A stretch of DNA of 30,773 nt from Triparma columacea. Its lineage: Eukaryota > Sar > Bolidophyceae > Parmales > Triparmaceae. The notes beneath the pieces are model-generated. The model did no database searches and was not told the DNA's origin. It saw only the letters and a list, made by a program, of their open reading frames with translations. Position numbers and translations under genes: made by a program. Below, one piece after another: positions 8,341 to 18,890 of the stretch (positions are counted from its first letter, which is position 1; the number at the start of each line of letters is the position of its first letter). Location of the stretch: the NCBI GenBank assembly GCA_030267965.1, contig BRYA01000057.1:1-30773 (forward strand), written 5' to 3'.

Positions 8341-10686
8341 ATGTCCTCTTTCGTCGAGCAAGCTGTATCTACTATCCTTGCGTCTATCGATGAGGATACC
8401 CGTGAATATATTGCCTCAATGATTGCTGAGGCTGATGACATGGAGGAGACCCGTGAGGCCGTCGACGCCATGATTGAGGGAGCCGACGAAGAAAACGCGG
8501 AAGAACTGCAAAAGAAACTGTGGGCCGCCATAGAATCGTCCGGGGAGCAAACGCAGCAAACTTCCTCAGATGACGCTGGTGAGGTGACAAAGCTGTTGGA
8601 GAAGAAGATCACAATTGGGGACTCAGACGTACAGACATTTGCCTCTGGAATGAAGGCTCGGGGTGGCGACGACGACGCTCGTGGCATGGACTTCTCAACC
8701 TTCTTTGCGAATCAGATTGGCATACGAACGGAGGCGGCCATGTCAGAGAAGAAGCGCCGAAAGCTCGCCCAGCGTAAGCTGCGTGAGGAAGCCGAAAGGC
8801 GCGAGCGTGAGATCGAATTAGAGAACCAAATGTCCCTGGCCGCCACTGGTGATGCGTCCGCAGACGATGCCGCTGGCTACAACGACAGCGTCGACAACGC
8901 TCAAGATTGTCACCTTGTCAATTTCAATCTCCCCAATAAGAAGGGCTCCGGCACGGATCTCCTCTCCAACGTGAACCTCACCCTCGCCCGTGGTCGTCGC
9001 TACGGCCTCGTGGGTCGCAACGGTTGCGGAAAGACCACGTTGATGGAGATGATATCCCAACGTCAGGTTCCCGGCGTTCCCAAGAACCTCTCCCTCCTAC
9101 TCGTGAAGCAGGAGATTATGGGGAGCGATAGAACGGCCCTGGAGACCGTGATCCGCTCGGACACGAGGAGGGAGGGTTTGCTCGCGTACATTAAGAAAAC
9201 GGAGGAGGAGGACGACAAGGCTGAGGGTTTGGCAAAGGCCTATGAGCGACTTTCAATTATGGAAGAAGAGAGCGGGCCAAGCGAGCCGCGAGCTCGCAAG
9301 GTACTATCTGGGCTGGGCTTCAAGGAGGAGATGATGGTAAAGCCAACTTCGAAACTGTCCGGAGGGTGGAGAATGCGTGTCTCCCTCGCTTGTGCTCTTT
9401 TCGCTTCCCCGAACCTCCTGCTGTTGGACGAGCCGACGAATCATTTGGACCTTGAGGCTGTCCTCTGGCTTGAGCGTTATCTCAACAAAACCTTCAAGGG
9501 AACGTTGCTCATCGTAAGTCATGACCGGCACTTTCTGAATGAAGTTGTTACCGACGTGCTACACTTTCACAGAGAGACCTTGACGTGCTACAAGGGTGAC
9601 ATCAACACCTTCGAGGAGACGAGGGAGGAGAGGCGCAAGAACCAGATCAGGCTCCGCGACGAGCAAGAAGCGAAGAGGAAGCACATGCAATCGTACATAG
9701 ACAAGCACGCCGAAGCTGGCTCCAACGGGCCTTCCGCCGCACGCCAGAGAAAGAGCAGGATGAAAAAGATGGAGAGGATAGGAATGCAGGGCGCTGCCCA
9801 GGGGAAGAAGTACAAGATATCCTATGAAGGGGCAGTGGAGGACGTCGAGGAGTACGTTGAGGACGAGGATGTCACCCTTGATTTCCCCGATCCCGGGTCG
9901 TTCGATAGTAACATTGTTGAACTCGATAGGGTAACATTCGGGTACGAGGGCGCGGAGCTTTTGATGAAGAGCGTTGATTTGGTCGTCGACAACAAGAGTC
10001 GGGTAGCGCTGCTGGGGAGGAACGGGTGTGGAAAGAGGTGAGGTTGACAGTCCCCACAGCGGGTGAAAAACGGTCACCGCCCCCCTTCCCCCTTCTCTCT
10101 AACACTGGCGGCGATTCTCACCTCCTATCGCAGTACTCTCATAAAACTTATAGTGGGAGCCTTGCAACCCATGGGCGGCAACGCGAAGTTGGACGGTCGC
10201 GCCAAGATCGAGTACCTCGCTCAGCACCAGCTCGAGCAGCTCGACCCATACTCCTGCCCCCTGGACTCCATGAAGGAGCGCTACCCTGGGGACGGTGGCC
10301 TCGCCCACGAGCAGGCGCTGAGGAAGTACCTGGCGAAGTTCGGGCTGGGGGGAGAGGTGCTACCGGGGCAGAGGATACACACGATGAGCGGAGGGCAGAA
10401 GTGCAGGCTCTGCCTGGCGGCTGCGATGTACAGGCAGCCCCACCTTCTGATACTTGACGAACCCACTAATCACCTGGACCTCGAGACCACCGAGGCATTG
10501 ATCGAGGCCATCAAGGTATTCAAGGGTGGGGTTCTCCTGGTAAGCCACGACCAGCACTTGCTCACGTCGTGCTGCAAGGAAATGTACGTCGTTCAGGGGG
10601 GGGAGGTAGAGAAGCTGAGCGGGGGGGGGATGGATGGGGCGGCTTTTGCGAAGTACAAGAAGGACGTGATTGCCGGAAGGCGCTAG
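8341..10686 (+). CDS. ABCF-family (GCN20/ABCF3-type) twin-ATPase, 749 aa
   Basis: Join 8341-10037, 10134-10686; one 96-bp phase-2 intron splits the second Walker A (GRNGCGK|STLIKL). ABCF proteins are soluble and act on ribosomes; GCN20-type members work with GCN1 in activation of the eIF2-alpha kinase GCN2. The N-terminal 65 residues form an acidic helical region like that of ABCF3/GCN20, followed by a charged coiled segment (EKKRRKLAQRKLREEAERRE). NBD1 has GRNGCGKT (225-232), LSGGWRMRVSLA and LLLLDEPTNHLD; a basic linker (ARQRKSRMKKMERI) follows. NBD2 has MSGGQKCRLCLAAAM and LLILDEPTNHLD. Cys replaces the usual small residue after SGGQK. No membrane segment. The gene lies 273 bp downstream of the ABCG gene on the same strand, but the two are different subfamilies, so the adjacency is probably chance. 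Confidence 0.93.
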
Positions 10687-11353
10687 CGGTTGAAATATCA
10701 TAACCTATTTGGAGCAGAGCGACTGTAACTTTAATTATTTTCTTCCATCTACAAACCCTATAGCATACGTCCTTTCCCTCTTGTCAAAAAAAAAAAAAAA
10801 AAAAAAAAAAAACATGCGTCGTAGGTCCCAGTAATAATTTAATACAGCGATTAAAATTATAATTGATTAATAAGTGATTAAAATACAAAATAAAAAAATT
10901 ACTTGATAATGAATAATTTGATTCTTTCATGATAAGCTTATATTCAGTCTTTGAATTTTTTATTTCCCAATAAGTGATGAATTGATCATATTTTGATTTT
11001 TATAAAAAATTGTAATGACTAAAAATACCTTTCAAATAAAAATTAAAATAAAGGTTTGAAGAAATTTTTTATATAACACGTTATGTCTCAAAATAAAATT
11101 TTATTGTTTAATTTATAAATCAACTAAAATTGAAACTTTGTAGCCAAGTAATGCCAAAAAGAAAAAATGAAAAATATCATGTCAGCCCCTGGCCTTTCTC
11201 TCTATAATCTCACCTAATACTCTGTCAAAATCACGTAACCACGCCTTGTTGCAACCCTGTTTTTCGATGGCAGCTGTCGTCGTTATTGTCAACCACGGTG
11301 GAAACGGAAAAAAGCGATATCCAACAATTTTTTTCAAAAACGTTTATCAGAAG
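10687..11353. other. Convergent intergenic AT-rich island with a 27-A run
   Basis: No gene supported. The stretch lies between the 3' ends of the ABCF (+) and DnaJ (-) genes. A run of 27 A occupies 10786-10812, and the next 370 bp are strikingly AT-rich compared with the GC-rich genes on both sides. No frame of useful length, tRNA or rRNA signature was recognised. It may hold 3' UTRs and polyadenylation signals of both genes, or an inserted organellar or retroelement fragment. Confidence 0.6.
10786..10812 (+). repeat. Homopolymer A tract (27 bp)
   Basis: Uninterrupted run of 27 A, about 100 bp after the ABCF stop codon, at the left edge of the AT-rich island. Confidence 0.95.
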
Positions 11354-12977
11354 CTACCGCTTAGTTGTCTGAAACAGATCTCTGTGTTCGTCGCATCTCG
11401 TGAGTTCGACCTTGACCGCCTCGTTAAGCAATCCGTCCCTCGTTTCTTGGTTCCCCCTGTAGTTGTTTGCCCTCTGCTCCAGCTGCCTCTTGTACTTCCG
11501 TTGGTTCCTGCACTCGTTGACCAGGTAAGTGTCGTACGCCCGCTCGACCATCCGCTCTACCTGGGCGACCTTGTAGGGGTCCCTGTAGTACGTCCGCATG
11601 AACTTGTCTGACACGAAGTAAGGTATGTCCTTGACGACCCCCCGGTGCCTGGTCTCCATGGGGTTGGTGAAGGGGTGCTTGTGGGTGAGGCTGAAATATT
11701 GGCTCCCGCTGTCTCCGCTGCTCGATTCCTCGGGGAAGCTGAAGAAGCTAATGAGGATGAAGAAGAGGATGGGGAGAAGCTGGAGGATGCTTGACTGTTG
11801 TTGTTGTTGACCTCCCCCCTGCCCCCCCCTCTCCCTCCTCTGTGCTCTTGGCATTCCCCCGAAACCCGAAGAATACATCCTAACCCCAGGACCCCCGAAC
11901 CCTCCTCCCATGGGACCTCCTCCTCCGAAGAACATTCTGAGTGGGGGGGAGGGGGGGTGGGGGGAGGAGTGAGAATGGATGGTTTACGTGACATGACATG
12001 ACAACAGCGCCCTTCTCTCACCTGAATATATCCTCCGGGTCAACCTCTCCATGAGCCGAGTGTCTGAAACCTCCCCCCCCCCTATTGAACCCCGCGAACG
12101 GGTTCCCCCCCCCCGCCCCAGTATTGTCCGGATCCTCGTTACCGGTGGCGTCGTAGATCTGCCTTTTGCGCGAGTCCGAGAGGGTCGCGTACGCGAGCCC
12201 GACGGCCTTGAAGGCCTCGTCTGCCTTGTCTGCAGGGTTTTTGTCCGGGTGCACCTTGAGACTTGTCCTCTTGTAAGCCTTTTTGATCTCGGATTCACCG
12301 GCGCCCCTCTCCAGCCCCAGCACTTTGTAGTGCGCGTCTTTCCCCTTTGAGGCCCTCAGGATCTTCTTGACCAGGTCGTTCTGGTCGCTGGAGCCCCCCC
12401 CCCTAATGTCCCCAGTACCAGACTCTTGCCTCCTCCTGGTCTCAGTGGCCTCCCTGGCGGCGGCGCTGGGACCAGTGGACTGCCGGCGGGTGGAGGCCGA
12501 ATTCTTCTCGTTCTTGCACCTCTCGATCATCCCGCTTACCCCAGGCAGGGGGAATAACCTGAGGGACTTCTCAAACCATTTTATTGCCTTGGTGTAGTCG
12601 CCAGCTTTCATAGCTGTCTTGGCCATGTCGCGGCACTTCTCGGCCTGCTCCTTATTCTCCTGAGGGGGTGGTGGTGGAGGGAGAGACGGGGAGCGTTTGT
12701 GGTGAGTGGGGTTTTTAGTGGAACTGTGTGAGCGGCTTTCGAGATGTCATTCTTGGCATTCAACGGATTTTTCAAATACAACGGGCATGAAGTATGCCAA
12801 CGAAGGCAACGAATTAACAGAGGTTTCCAATGAAGCACCCCAATGACCCCTCTGGAGCCTATAAATTGAATTGGACAGTCGTGTTTCGTCGTGCCGTTTG
12901 GCATGGGTCTGACATCCACAGGTCTCTAAGCCCACCCTCTTTGACACGAATCTGTTGTAGGGTCTACTAACCTCCAT
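11354..12977 (-). CDS. DnaJ (Hsp40) membrane co-chaperone, DNAJB12/B14-type with DUF1977
   Basis: Proposed join on the minus strand: 12977-12972, 12659-12022, 11936-11354 (408 aa; introns 312 and 85 bp). The first coding exon is only ATGGAG; joined to the next it gives MEENKEQAEKCRDMAKTAMK, which matches the start of DNAJB12/14 proteins. The second join gives DPEDIFRMFFGG, the family's junction between J-proximal region and membrane part. Visible parts: N-terminal TPR-like helical pair, low-complexity linker, J domain (about 110-173, HPD at about 139-141), Gly/Phe-rich stretch, one membrane helix (SILQLLPILFFILISFFSF) and a C-terminal DUF1977 domain. Such proteins sit in the ER membrane with the J domain in the cytosol and recruit Hsp70 for quality control and ERAD. 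The start exon is inferred; the rest is clear. Confidence 0.88.
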
Positions 12978-13890
12978 TAAATCGACAGAATTCTATTGTG
13001 TGTACGTCCGAGGTGTTAAAAAGTGTGAAATAGTGTGAATGTGTTTGGTCTCTTAATTTTGGACTTCTTTCTTTCGCTTAGAGAGGTGGATGTGTGAGAA
13101 TTGAGTAGCGAAACGATTTAAAGGGCAAGATGGAGTTTTGGTATTATAGAACCCCCGATCTGCAAAAATAAACTCGCGTACGTGTTGACAACTGTTTTTT
13201 TTGGGGGTGAAATTCTCATTATTTTATAGGATTAAATTAAAGACAAGCAGTGGCACGGTGCTTGCTCGACTGAGAGGTATATATGGTTTAAGTGAAAGCC
13301 AAGAACTAATTATTTTTCACCATCTTGTTGTTGATGAAGTGGAAAGCTTCTTATAATTTTCTGACCATGCCATTCCTCTTCACCCTCAACCCATCTTTTT
13401 GCCAAAACTTAGTGTGAGTGCTGTTTGTCTCTTAATCTCTTTATTCAACACAATTACGTGTATTAGAGTTGTATAATGAATGGGAATCACCCATGATTCG
13501 ATTTAGGAGTAAGGGAGTGGTATTCAAAGCCCCCTAAGGCCCTACTACTACTCCCACTCTCAGCGATGGCGATTATGAAGAATGGCAATTATTTATTCAA
13601 TTTCGGCATAATACTTCGCTACAATCCGACATTCACGTCATAATCACCACCACCATCACATTCATACCCAAATATCCCATTTAAATCCATGCAATGCAGC
13701 AATATTGACCTCACATTTCATTTACTAACTCACAAATCGACAAACTCCCTCCCTTAGGATATCTCCAGTAGCCTTTTTAGTAGCCTATCTGAAGCAGGTC
13801 TAGCAGATCGACTCATTAGCCCATTTAATCGATATAACCCCCCGTTGTTGTACATAGACGATACTTAATATCGCCCTAAATAACCCAAAA
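12978..13890. other. Divergent intergenic region, no gene recognised
   Basis: This 913-bp stretch separates the DnaJ gene (-) from the gene starting at 13891 (+) and should hold both promoters. No open frame of interest, tRNA or clear snRNA was found. It is less GC-rich than the genes. Around 13250-13400 short words resemble spliceosomal RNA starts (GTGCTTGCT), but the diagnostic internal motifs are missing. Confidence 0.6.
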
Positions 13891-16451
13891 ATGCAGTCTA
13901 TATCCTCGCCTCAAACCGTGGTCCGCCACAATACTAGGGAACATGCACAGCTAAATAACACGTTCCTCTCGACGACATCCTTCGGTTCCCAGTCCCCCGG
14001 GGGGGTCAATGGATCCTCGTACTCTAATAACTTTGATAGTTTCCTTGAGGGGGTAATGACTGAGGAGGTGAGATCATGGGACATGATTGTTAAAATACCC
14101 TAATTTGTTACAAACATCCCCCCATATCCCTTGTGATCCGAAAACCTAACACGCACGCACCCCTCCTCCCTCCCCCCTCCCCCCTCCCCCCTCCCCCCTC
14201 CCCCCCACCCCCAGGAGCGCCGCACCCGCACCCGGCACCTCCCCGACGTGGATGGTTTCACTGCCTTGACAAAGTCTGAGTGCAAGTCCGACCTCAAGCT
14301 GGCCCGTTCCTGGGGACCCGTAGAGCCCGGTGACGTCAGCCAGGACGAAGGCATGACAGGGTACAACTCCCAGCCCAACGAACAGTGCCCCCCTGAGACT
14401 GCGGGGGTCTTTGTGCCGCCAGTGGGAGTCAACTTCATTGACGATGACAGGTGAGAATGGGATAAGGCGGGGAGTTACGACGAAAGTCAAGGCGACTTGT
14501 ACGCCGCGTGTGCAGTTTATTATTATTATAAATTTTTCAAGCACCACTAACCCCCCCCCCCTCCAGCCCAAGCGCCCACACCCTCAACGTCCCTCAGCTC
14601 GTCGAGAGCCTCACGAGCTTCAACCCCCCCCGGCCGCCCGAGAGCTCCGGTCAGAACAAGAAGAGGAGGCTGCAGAGGTGGGAGAAGCAGCCCAACACAA
14701 TATCCGACGACCTCGAGTCCTATCGTCGCACCGTCACCAAGACCCGCGAGGAGCTGAACCTAGCTATATCCGAGAGGGAGAGGGTGGAGGAGGTGGCGAG
14801 CGCCTTCAGGACCCACTTCCTCAACCAACTGAGGTCGCAGGAGGCGGAGTCGGTGGCGCTGACGAGGGAGACGCAAGAGGTCGTTAAGCTGTGCCTCAAG
14901 GAGGCGGAGGGCACCAAGGGCAGGGGGAGGAGGGAAATCACATCCCTCAAGGACTGCATGGAGCTCATCAAGGACGTGGGGAAGAAAATCCACGCCTCCA
15001 ACCCAGCTTTCTTCAACTCTAAGCCCCAGTCGGAGCAGCTATGTGGGGGTATAGGCGGAGTCCCCATAGGGAACGTAGGAGGGGAGACCATCATGGGCCT
15101 CAAGGAGATCCCTACGACCCTCGCAAACTCCTGGCTCCTCCCAGGCGACAAGGTCTCCACCCCCTACGGAGAAGGGCACATTGAGGCCATCCTCCCAACC
15201 AGTACAATCAAGCCGGCCTCCGCAGACGCGGGGACGGAGAAGCTCCTCCCGCCGAGGGTTAGCGTCAACCTGGAGTACGGGAAGGCGTACATGGCGCCGG
15301 CGGAGATCACCCCGCTGATCAACCCGTTGACATTGACGGACGGGAGCCTCATGAGCAGGTGGAACGCCATGCTCACCACCTCGTTCCTAACGTCCTCCAT
15401 CGCCGACGCCGAGGCCATGAGCTTCGAGGTGGCCGGCGCCGGGATCGGCTACGACGCCCCCCCAGGAGACGCAGCGCTGGTGGTGAAGGATAGGGCGGGA
15501 AGCCAGAACCAGGCAGCAGAGGTAGAGGCGGGGGACGGAGGCAACGCACCTATGGACGTCGTCAAGGAAGAAAGCGCCGTTAAGGAGGAGGGAGAATCCA
15601 ACCCAAGCAGGGGAGGACCCAAGGGCCAGGCCAGGCTGATTAGATTCGGGGACTCCATGATCCCCACCCCTGGGGGCCGGGGTGCCAGCCTCAGTGGCAT
15701 CAAGAGCGCCAACCTCGGGAAGGCGATGACTGCGGCCGTGATGGACAGGCAGATCAAGGACAGGGGTTTTCTCTGCAACGACGAAACCATGGCAGTCCCA
15801 GACGGGTACAGGGAGTGGGAGGAGGAAAGGACCGAGATCTACAGGATGAAGGGGGAGATGCTGCAGCTCAAGAAGATCATCAAGAGGCAGGAACTCGCCA
15901 AGAGCCTGACGGAGAAGGCCCTCGCTGCCGCGGAGGGCTTCAGGGAGAGGCAGCAGGAGGAGATGAAGGAGATCAAGACGGACCTTGACGAGCTCAGGGG
16001 CAAGTGCAGCGCCGAGCTGAGGGACCTGGGCATTTCGGAGGAGAAAGCTAAGGTTGTTCTCAAGGCCAAGCTCATGGACAACAGCCCCGAGGAGCCCGCC
16101 CCGGAGAAACCCAAGAAGAAGAGCAAGCCAGCCTCGAACCAGTTCGGAGCGAACAGGGCCTCCAAGAGAAAGAGGGGCAACGGGAGGGGACGAGGGAAGA
16201 AGTCCAACAGCTCCCCCGCCCTGAACCATAACCCCGCCTCCACTGTGGCCTTCAGCGGTATGGATCAGCACCAGGGAGGGCAGCTCAGCCTCCCGCCCCC
16301 AGTCTCGGAGGAGGCTGTGTTCGAAGAGGAGGTCAGGGCCCCGGCGAGGAGGGGGCCGAAGAGAGGAAGGGGGGAGGAAGAGGAGGTCGCGGACGACGCG
16401 CCAAAGGCTAAGAAGAAGGGCGGAAGGGGCAGGATCAGGACCATGAGTTGA
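13891..16451 (+). CDS. Unrecognised 765-aa protein with coiled coil, SH3/Tudor-like block and basic tail
   Basis: Join 13891-14067, 14215-14450, 14567-16451; introns of 147 bp (phase 0) and 116 bp (phase 2). Splicing gives continuous, conserved-looking sequence: GVNFIDDDR|PSAHTLNVPQLVES. Residues 1-60 are Ser/Asn-rich. The middle includes KKRRLQRWEKQPNTI and a helical, charged segment (TKTREELNLAISERERVEEV). A compact block GDKVSTPYGEGHIEAI followed by RVSVNLEYGKAYMAPAEI resembles small beta-barrel (SH3/Tudor-like) modules that recur in stramenopile proteins. A second long coiled coil (MLQLKKIIKRQELAKSLTEK) precedes a Lys/Arg-rich tail (ASKRKRGNGRGRGKK, then KAKKKGGRGRIR) that looks like nuclear localisation signals. 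I do not recognise a family. A nuclear, chromatin- or RNA-associated scaffold is a guess. It converges on the acidic-protein gene 106 bp away. Confidence 0.82.
14160..14214 (+). repeat. C-rich polypyrimidine repeat at an intron 3' end
   Basis: About five CCCCCCT-type units run into the acceptor at 14214. It serves as polypyrimidine tract for intron 1 of the 13891 gene; the complementary strand has runs of six or more G that could form a G-quadruplex. Confidence 0.85.
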
Positions 16452-16557
16452 GACACCGTGAAGGAGAGGGGGGTCAAGGGGTGTGGGGTGTGGGGGGGTG
16501 GATAGGATAAAAATGCATCAATAAGTCCAATAACTGAAGTCCCAATTCTTAGTTCGA

Positions 16558-17376
16558 TTAGTCGTCGTCGTTGACGAGAGCCTCGAGAGCGTTCGCGATG
16601 AGCTGGTAACGCTGGTCTTCACTCATTGCCCTGCCCCCTCCCCCAACCCCCCCGCTTGGGTTCCTCCTCATGGGATACAGGTCGGCTGCTGTTATCACCT
16701 CGCGGTCGTCGTCGTAGCCCTCAACAAGCCCCCCACCCCCCCCCGCCGCCGCCTCCCCCCCCCACCCCCCCGCCCCCAGGCTATCGGCGCTGTAACTATC
16801 CCAATCCCTCCCCCCCCCCACACCCAGCTTCCCCTTGCTGCCCTGCCTGCTCCCGGGCTGCAACCCAGCCCCGTTCGCGCCAAAGCCGGGGTCGGCGTTC
16901 TCGTCCTGCACGACCCCCTCACCGACGAGAGTCGGGGTCTGGACTTCCCCAGCGATGACCCCCCCCTCCTGGTCTCTAGGAGTTTCATTTTTGTTGTCGA
17001 CCTGATGCCCCTCTGCACCCCCCGATGCTGCATTTGCAAGGCGAACTCCCCCCGTACCACCAATTCCCACCTCACTCGAGCTCCCCTGTAAAGGTTTAAT
17101 AAAGGTGTTTCGAACTCTCTGCACAGTCCTGTCCATTTGACTGCACAGTTCCACAATCATATTGACATCTTCCTTCACGGCAAGCTTCTGAGCCTCCGGA
17201 TCGTCACCGTCCTCTCCATCCTCGCCCTCCTCCTCGCTTCCATCCTCGTCATCATCCTCAGAACCAGACTCATCCTCGGACCCACTTTCCTCCTCTGATC
17301 CACTCTCACTTCCCTCGTCGCTATCCTCCTCACTCGAGTAGTCCGACCCACTTTCTTCCTCTTCTGACGACGACAT
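16558..17376 (-). CDS. Acidic Ser/Glu/Asp-rich protein of unknown function, 272 aa
   Basis: Single-exon gene from ATG 17376. Residues 1-60 are almost only Ser, Glu, Asp and Gly (MSSSEEEESGSDYSSEEDSD and so on), a stretch rich in casein-kinase-2-like sites. A short predicted helix follows (VNMIVELCSQMDRTVQRVRN), then a long Gly-rich, probably disordered region, a segment EVITAADLYPMRRNPS and a final helix SEDQRYQLIANALEALVNDDD. Acidic tracts of this sort are common in histone chaperones and nucleolar proteins, but no family domain is recognised and no function is proposed. It lies 215 bp downstream of the SOD stop on the same strand and converges with the 13891 gene. The two short helices bounding the disordered part are the best search queries. 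Confidence 0.75.
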   Translation of the reverse strand: MSSSEEEESGSDYSSEEDSDEGSESGSEEESGSEDESGSEDDDEDGSEEEGEDGEDGDDPEAQKLAVKEDVNMIVELCSQMDRTVQRVRNTFIKPLQGSSSEVGIGGTGGVRLANAASGGAEGHQVDNKNETPRDQEGGVIAGEVQTPTLVGEGVVQDENADPGFGANGAGLQPGSRQGSKGKLGVGGGRDWDSYSADSLGAGGWGGEAAAGGGGGLVEGYDDDREVITAADLYPMRRNPSGGVGGGGRAMSEDQRYQLIANALEALVNDDD

Positions 17377-17591
17377 GGATTATCACTTTTCGACGGCTTT
17401 CGATTTGGGGAATGCAATTTGCTCCTTTAACTGGAAATTGGGGAAGTGCTCAAATTCAGATCAAAATCAAAAAACGAGAGTCCGAAGTGAAACTAACTTG
17501 TGATTTTTGTCAGATTTTGCTTTGCGCAGCGCCACACACGCAAGAAGCTTGGCCACCTCCCAACTACACACAACCTACTACTCCTTAGCGC

Positions 17592-18848
17592 CTATCCCCT
17601 GACTGGGACTCCCTTGTGCTCCTTGAGGACATAGTCAAGGTTTTCGTTCACCTTGTCCCAGTTGACAACATTCCACCAGTTGGCGACGTACTCGGGGCGG
17701 CGGTTCTGGTACTTGAGGTAGTAGGCGTGCTCCCAGACGTCGACGCCGAGGATGGGGTACTTGATTTCGTCCTTTACGCCCTTCATCAGAGGGTTGTCCT
17801 GGTTTGGGGTACCGACGATCTCGAGTTCATCCTTGCCGTTGACCACGAGCCAGACCCTGCGAACGAAGTGAGAATGAGATGAGTTATTGCGAGGGGAGGA
17901 GGGGATGAGCTATCTTCGCTCGCGCGCACTTACCACCCACTTCCGAAAACAGCACCAGGAGCGCTCTTGGCAGCCCACTCCTCCTTCATCTTCTCAGTTC
18001 CACCAAAGGCGCTGTCAATCATTCCCTGGAGCTTTGAGGAGGGCTTGGTGTTCTTGGCCTTGTCGTGAGGTGCCATCTCGTCCCAGAAGAAAGCGTGGTT
18101 GTAGTGCCCGCCTCCGCTGTTGCGGACTCCGGGAGCAGCAGTGAGGGCATCAGTCTGAAGGTCCCTAATATCAACAGCCGGCTTGTCCTTCATGGCGTTG
18201 TTGATGTTTGTCACGTAAGTGTTGTGGTGCTGAAGGTGAGGGTGGGTGGGAGAAGGTGCGAGATGAGCGTTAGAGCGGCGGCGAGCGAAGCAGTGAGCGA
18301 AGCAGTGAGCGAAGCAGTGAGCGAAGCAGTGAACGAAGCAGTGAACGAAGCAGTGAACGAAGCAGTGAACGAAGCAGTGAACGAAGCGAGTCACTGAAAA
18401 ATTTGCATCGTCCTCACCATGTCATGATGGATCTTCATCGTGGGGGCATCAATGTAAGGCTCTAGAGCATCGAAAGCGTAAGGAAGATCAGGGAGATCGT
18501 AAGCGTTGGCAGCACTCGCAGCGACCCCAGCGGCGAGGAAGGGCAAGCCCTTCAAAAGATCTCGCCTAGATTGAGGAGCCTTGGCCTTAACAGGGCCTCC
18601 TGGGTAGTTATAGTTCGAAGAATAGCAAAAAGGTGTCAGTAAAAGCATAGACCTATACGTTGTTACCAATCAAGGGGAAAAATTGAGTCGTGGGAAGGGA
18701 GAAACTGAAAACTGAGTCAAGCGTCGAGGGTACCTCAGTGTATGGTATTCATCAAGAGGAACCATTAGACACAGCCAATTGTCTCACCGGGAGTGTATGC
18801 AGAAGAACCAACGAGGCAAGACGCGAAAAGAGCGACCTGAAGCTTCAT
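17592..18848 (-). CDS. Mn-type superoxide dismutase with signal peptide and twin-Arg leader, 267 aa
   Basis: Join on minus strand 18848-18788, 18599-18418, 18229-17934, 17856-17592; introns 188, 188 and 77 bp. It converts superoxide to hydrogen peroxide and oxygen. Metal ligands are in the HHDMHHNTYV block, [10 protein letters not shown] and [13 protein letters not shown]. The Gly-rich GGHYNH context together with Gln in PNQDNPL is the Mn-type rather than Fe-type combination. The N-terminus has a signal peptide ([17 protein letters not shown]), a basic stretch (KAKAPQS), then SRRDLLKG, a hydrophobic run and ASAANA before the mature start [10 protein letters not shown]. That order fits a plastid of secondary origin with a further twin-arginine signal to the thylakoid lumen. 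A start codon of a divergent gene lies only 42 bp away. Intron 2 contains a 12-bp minisatellite. Confidence 0.93.
18283..18390. repeat. 12-bp minisatellite inside SOD intron 2
   Basis: Four units of GAGCGAAGCAGT are followed by four of GAACGAAGCAGT and a divergent last unit GAACGAAGCGAG. Grouping of variants into two blocks shows local expansion by unit duplication. On the gene strand each unit reads as CTGCTTCGCTC, a word also found near acceptors of other introns in this window. Confidence 0.93.
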
Positions 18849-18890
18849 AATAACTTTTGGCAAAAATAATGGGTTTGCTGAAAGAAAAAG

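Noticed and set aside
10786..10812. A-run as the tail of a processed retrogene of ABCF
   Set aside because: The ABCF gene still has its intron, so it is not a retrocopy; the A-run needs another explanation.
13250..13400. Possible U6 or U4 snRNA (GTGCTTGCT, CAGTGGCA words)
   Set aside because: The diagnostic ACAGAGA box of U6 and the kink-turn stem of U4 are not present, and no convincing Sm site is placed correctly.
15387..16271. 294-residue minus-strand frame opposite the 13891 gene
   Set aside because: It is Leu/Gly/Pro-rich antisense of a GC-rich coding exon, with no recognisable domain; the plus-strand frame is longer and splices consistently.
17930..18394. 154-residue frame with FVHCFVHC repeats fused to SOD exon 3
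   Set aside because: The repeat part is intron 2, bounded by a good donor at 18417 and acceptor at 18230; exon 2 joins exon 3 perfectly without it.
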